Source: Saprospiraceae bacterium
GTDB lineage: Bacteria; Bacteroidota; Bacteroidia; Chitinophagales; Saprospiraceae
Assembly: GCA_020627785.1 (NCBI GenBank)
Contig: JAHDGF010000001.1
Span: 13,056-77,055 of the forward strand
Length of the DNA: 64,000 nt
Direction of reading: 5' to 3'
The translations under genes were made by a program, and so were the position numbers. Below, in pieces: positions 61,719 to 64,000 of this stretch. The notes beneath the pieces were generated by a model. It worked only from the letters and a program-made list of their open reading frames with translations, ran no database searches and was not told the DNA's origin. Position 1 is the stretch's first letter, and each line of letters starts with the position of its first letter.

Positions 61719-64000
61719 CTATCTAAGAATAAGTTTCTCGGTAATTAAATCTCCATTTTCAAGTAATATAGTTACGAAATATAAACCCGAAGAATGGACT
61801 GATAAATCCACTTCAAACGAGGTTAAATTTAAGTTTTCTAATCTTTTTATTGATTCTCCTTTACTATTATAAATTGATAAGCTTTTGATTTTATTATTTG
61901 TGTTCGAGTTGCTTGTAATCGAAATTAAGCCCGAAGAAGGGTTAGGCGCAATAATGATTTCCTTGGTCTTATCTTCAGTATTATAATTTCTACTTTCAGT
62001 ATCGCGCTGTTGAGTAAAAATAAACTCCTGTTTTGAATTACTATTATTCATAACTAAAGATTGACTATTGCCACTGCAGCTTAAAGCCATAGACCATGCA
62101 GTATCTCCTTCACAAAGAGAACCAATAACTTCAATTGATACATAACTGCTTGCTTGAGTTGTGAATGTTCCGATCAAATTTCCAGAGACGTAGCATGTAT
62201 CTTGCCAAAATCCTTCAAGCACATGTCCACTACCTTCTATTAAATCTAAATCTTGTCCCGGTATATCTCCTAGAAAGAATTGCGAACAGTCGTTGGCATC
62301 ATTCATACATACAGATGTACTCTTGGTAACCCTACCAGTATTTATAATTGTCCCTTCAGCAATAGATGAAATAATTAGTTGATCTGTGACGATTACAGGG
62401 TCAAATGCCCAATCAATTGTCGTTCCAGCTGGAATAAATCGACCATCAATCAATCCTTCATTACCACCAGAATCAGAGATATTTATTGAGGAGGTATTTA
62501 TTAAAGTAATTGTTTCAATACCGCTGCACCCATTTGAATCTGAAGCGGTTACTTCATAAGTGCCAGGAGCTAAATCTTTAATTGAGGCACCTGAACTTCC
62601 ATTACTCCAATGATATGTGAATGGAGGTACTCCATCAAAAACAGCTTCTATTGATCCATTATTTGCATTGCAAAATGGATAACCAATGTCAAAACTAATT
62701 TGACCATTTCCTGATACCATACCTGATCGCTCGAAAGTACAACCTGCTGCATCTGTAACAATAACAGAATAAACTCCAGGCGCAAGATTTTCTATTTTAT
62801 GTTTTGTGCTTCCATTACTCCAAGCATATGTAAAAGGTGCAGTACCTACTACAACTGCTTCCATGGATCCATTTTCAAGACCACAAGTAGCATCCTCTAT
62901 ATTCGATGATACATAAAGTTTTTTTAGATTAAATGTTTTTACGCCAGTACATCCGCCACTATCTGTAACTGTCACATGATAAATACCAGATGAAAGATCA
63001 TTCTGACGTACTTGCGTTGATCCATTACTCCATTGGTATGTGTATGGGGCTTGTCCATTGGGTACAACTATTTCCACATTGAATACAGTGCCTAAGCATT
63101 GAATGTTTTCAACAATGGAATTTTCTAGATATAAACCTGATGTATTTACCGAAATTGAGTCTACCCATTCACATCCAGATGAATCAGAAATAGTTAAACC
63201 ATAATTTCCTAAAACTATATTCTCAAAAAGTCCATCAGTACTCTCTATTGTATCAGACCCTGAGGTCAAAATCATATTGAAAGGAGATACTCCATTACTG
63301 ACTGTAACATTTATGACACCATCATTGAACTCACAAGAAGGAGGAATTAATTCTACTTGGAAGCCATTGCCAGAACTACTATCCTCGCAATCACAATTAC
63401 GGTTAGATTCTAGCACCACAAATCCTAGAAATTGTTTTGTATGATCTATTTCTTGATCCATAGATTGTTCTTCTTGCAATTTTACCGATACTCCATTGGG
63501 ATTCAAATTTTGGTATCTTAAAACTGCTGGGTCACTTAGTCCATAAGCAGATTGCGGATAAGCAAAGAACAAAGGACTATACTGAAATGGATTTGATTTT
63601 TGCAAATTTTGGCTTGCATTAAAATCAATATCAAGCCAGTTGTGATCTAAATTTTTAGTTGATGGCCTTTTAACCAAAATTCTTTTTCCATTGATTTCAC
63701 CTTGACCTTGCTCAAATGCCATATATGAGAGATTTTCAAAGCCATGGATTCCATCCTCACTTTCTGGCTCTACTAGTTTGACTCTAAAGTAATATCGATT
63801 AACTGTGTAAATTTCTGGGATAGCCATTGTTCTTTCATTACTTGTGGTTTGACTTAAAATTACAACAGGTATGTTTTTAAAAGGCTTTGGGAATCGAACG
63901 ATTTTATATTTATCAGTTACTTTTTCTACTTCTCCTGCATACATCGTAATTCCATTGAGTTCATGATAACCTGGATCTGCAGCCAAGTAAGATATATTTT
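61719..64000 (-). CDS. T9SS-exported SprB-repeat protein, 3' part (5' end outside window)
   Basis: The frame remains open to the window end (residues NISYLAADPG... are upstream of the first in-frame TTG at 63986), so the start is missing. The visible N-terminus contains VRFPKPFKNIPVVIL and YYFRVKLVEPESEDGIHGFENLSYMAFEQG, which recalls an H-type lectin domain (tentative). Then come four SprB-like repeats, each with a PFTYxWSNGS motif and ending SGCSG-like (about 215-495). A region with an ICP-like SVC-rich segment follows. The end (IIIAPNPSSGLISITS ... SGLYFVTILLENG) is a type A T9SS sorting domain. It is probably a surface protein for sugar binding or adhesion. Confidence 0.87.
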   Translation of the reverse strand, partial: NISYLAADPGYHELNGITMYAGEVEKVTDKYKIVRFPKPFKNIPVVILSQTTSNERTMAIPEIYTVNRYYFRVKLVEPESEDGIHGFENLSYMAFEQGQGEINGKRILVKRPSTKNLDHNWLDIDFNASQNLQKSNPFQYSPLFFAYPQSAYGLSDPAVLRYQNLNPNGVSVKLQEEQSMDQEIDHTKQFLGFVVLESNRNCDCEDSSSGNGFQVELIPPSCEFNDGVINVTVSNGVSPFNMILTSGSDTIESTDGLFENIVLGNYGLTISDSSGCEWVDSISVNTSGLYLENSIVENIQCLGTVFNVEIVVPNGQAPYTYQWSNGSTQVRQNDLSSGIYHVTVTDSGGCTGVKTFNLKKLYVSSNIEDATCGLENGSMEAVVVGTAPFTYAWSNGSTKHKIENLAPGVYSVIVTDAAGCTFERSGMVSGNGQISFDIGYPFCNANNGSIEAVFDGVPPFTYHWSNGSSGASIKDLAPGTYEVTASDSNGCSGIETITLINTSSINISDSGGNEGLIDGRFIPAGTTIDWAFDPVIVTDQLIISSIAEGTIINTGRVTKSTSVCMNDANDCSQFFLGDIPGQDLDLIEGSGHVLEGFWQDTCYVSGNLIGTFTTQASSYVSIEVIGSLCEGDTAWSMALSCSGNSQSLVMNNSNSKQEFIFTQQRDTESRNYNTEDKTKEIIIAPNPSSGLISITSNSNTNNKIKSLSIYNSKGESIKRLENLNLTSFEVDLSVHSSGLYFVTILLENGDLITEKLILR

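Overview
The window comes from a Bacteroidota chromosome, most likely near Saprospiria/Lewinella-type marine bacteria. The phylum is well supported; the family is only an impression. Supporting signs are AT-rich DNA and several large secreted proteins that end in type IX secretion (T9SS) C-terminal domains. PKD and SprB-type repeats, DUF4837, a Bacteroidota gene order (HU, TPR protein, 30-residue basic ribosomal-type protein, RNase G) and promoters of the TTG-N19-TAnnTTTG type also point there. Most of the window is ordinary chromosome. No prophage, plasmid or CRISPR array is visible.

Layout. 1-1761 is the 3' part of a T9SS cell-surface protein, followed by a histone-deacetylase-family hydrolase. 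2849-6616 is a surface-signalling operon: an ECF sigma factor, a protein that looks like a dual-membrane-spanning anti-sigma factor (cytoplasmic head, inner-membrane helix, outer-membrane barrel), a VWA-domain lipoprotein and a small lipoprotein. 6652-13028 (minus) holds a 23S rRNA methyltransferase, a PorE-like OmpA/PD40/TPR lipoprotein, a TPR protein, a radical SAM/SPASM protein and a DinB-like protein. 13143-19690 is housekeeping: pth, a glycosyltransferase, RNase G, a 30-aa AURKAIP1/COX24 (bS22-like) protein, a TPR protein, HU, YicC, Gmk and ApaG. 19696-30871 carries lipid and redox genes (fabG, acyl-CoA oxidase-like enzyme, amine oxidase-like flavoprotein, Crp/Fnr regulator, psd, hydrolase-OsmC fusion), an SH3 protein and a T9SS-exported esterase. 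30916-37607 has a LytTR regulator and a three-gene secreted module (M43-like protease, 1282-aa PKD protein, sialidase-like lipoprotein). 37740-47003 is housekeeping again (YedK/HMCES, SPOR protein, PurF-like amidotransferase, FtsH, RsfS, BirA, CinA, a 2-oxoacid dehydrogenase E2). 47093-49534 is a second OmpA/PD40 protein.

The clearest accessory locus is 49610-51049. It holds a REP-associated tyrosine transposase (IS200-like HUH/Y1), followed by about 4.5 tandem units of roughly 170 bp. Each unit has two palindromes with a CTCC-TCT-GGAG core, and two copies of an unrelated palindrome (CCAC-AGC-GTGG) follow. After that come thrS, a MoxR ATPase, a DUF4837 lipoprotein, and a LamG/PKD surface lipoprotein flanked by near-identical terminators. 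A cyclophilin, two orphan proteins, a perfect 19-bp inverted repeat, a TPR histidine kinase with a NarL-type regulator, and tRNA-Ala(GGC) follow. The window ends inside another T9SS SprB-repeat protein.

Several start codons were moved from the longest open frame to ones that fit the protein better: GTG for YedK, so that its catalytic Cys is residue 2, ThrS at a TGS-domain Met, the transposase at ATG 49631, and signal-peptide starts for several exported proteins. All calls rest on reading the sequence. No database search was possible.
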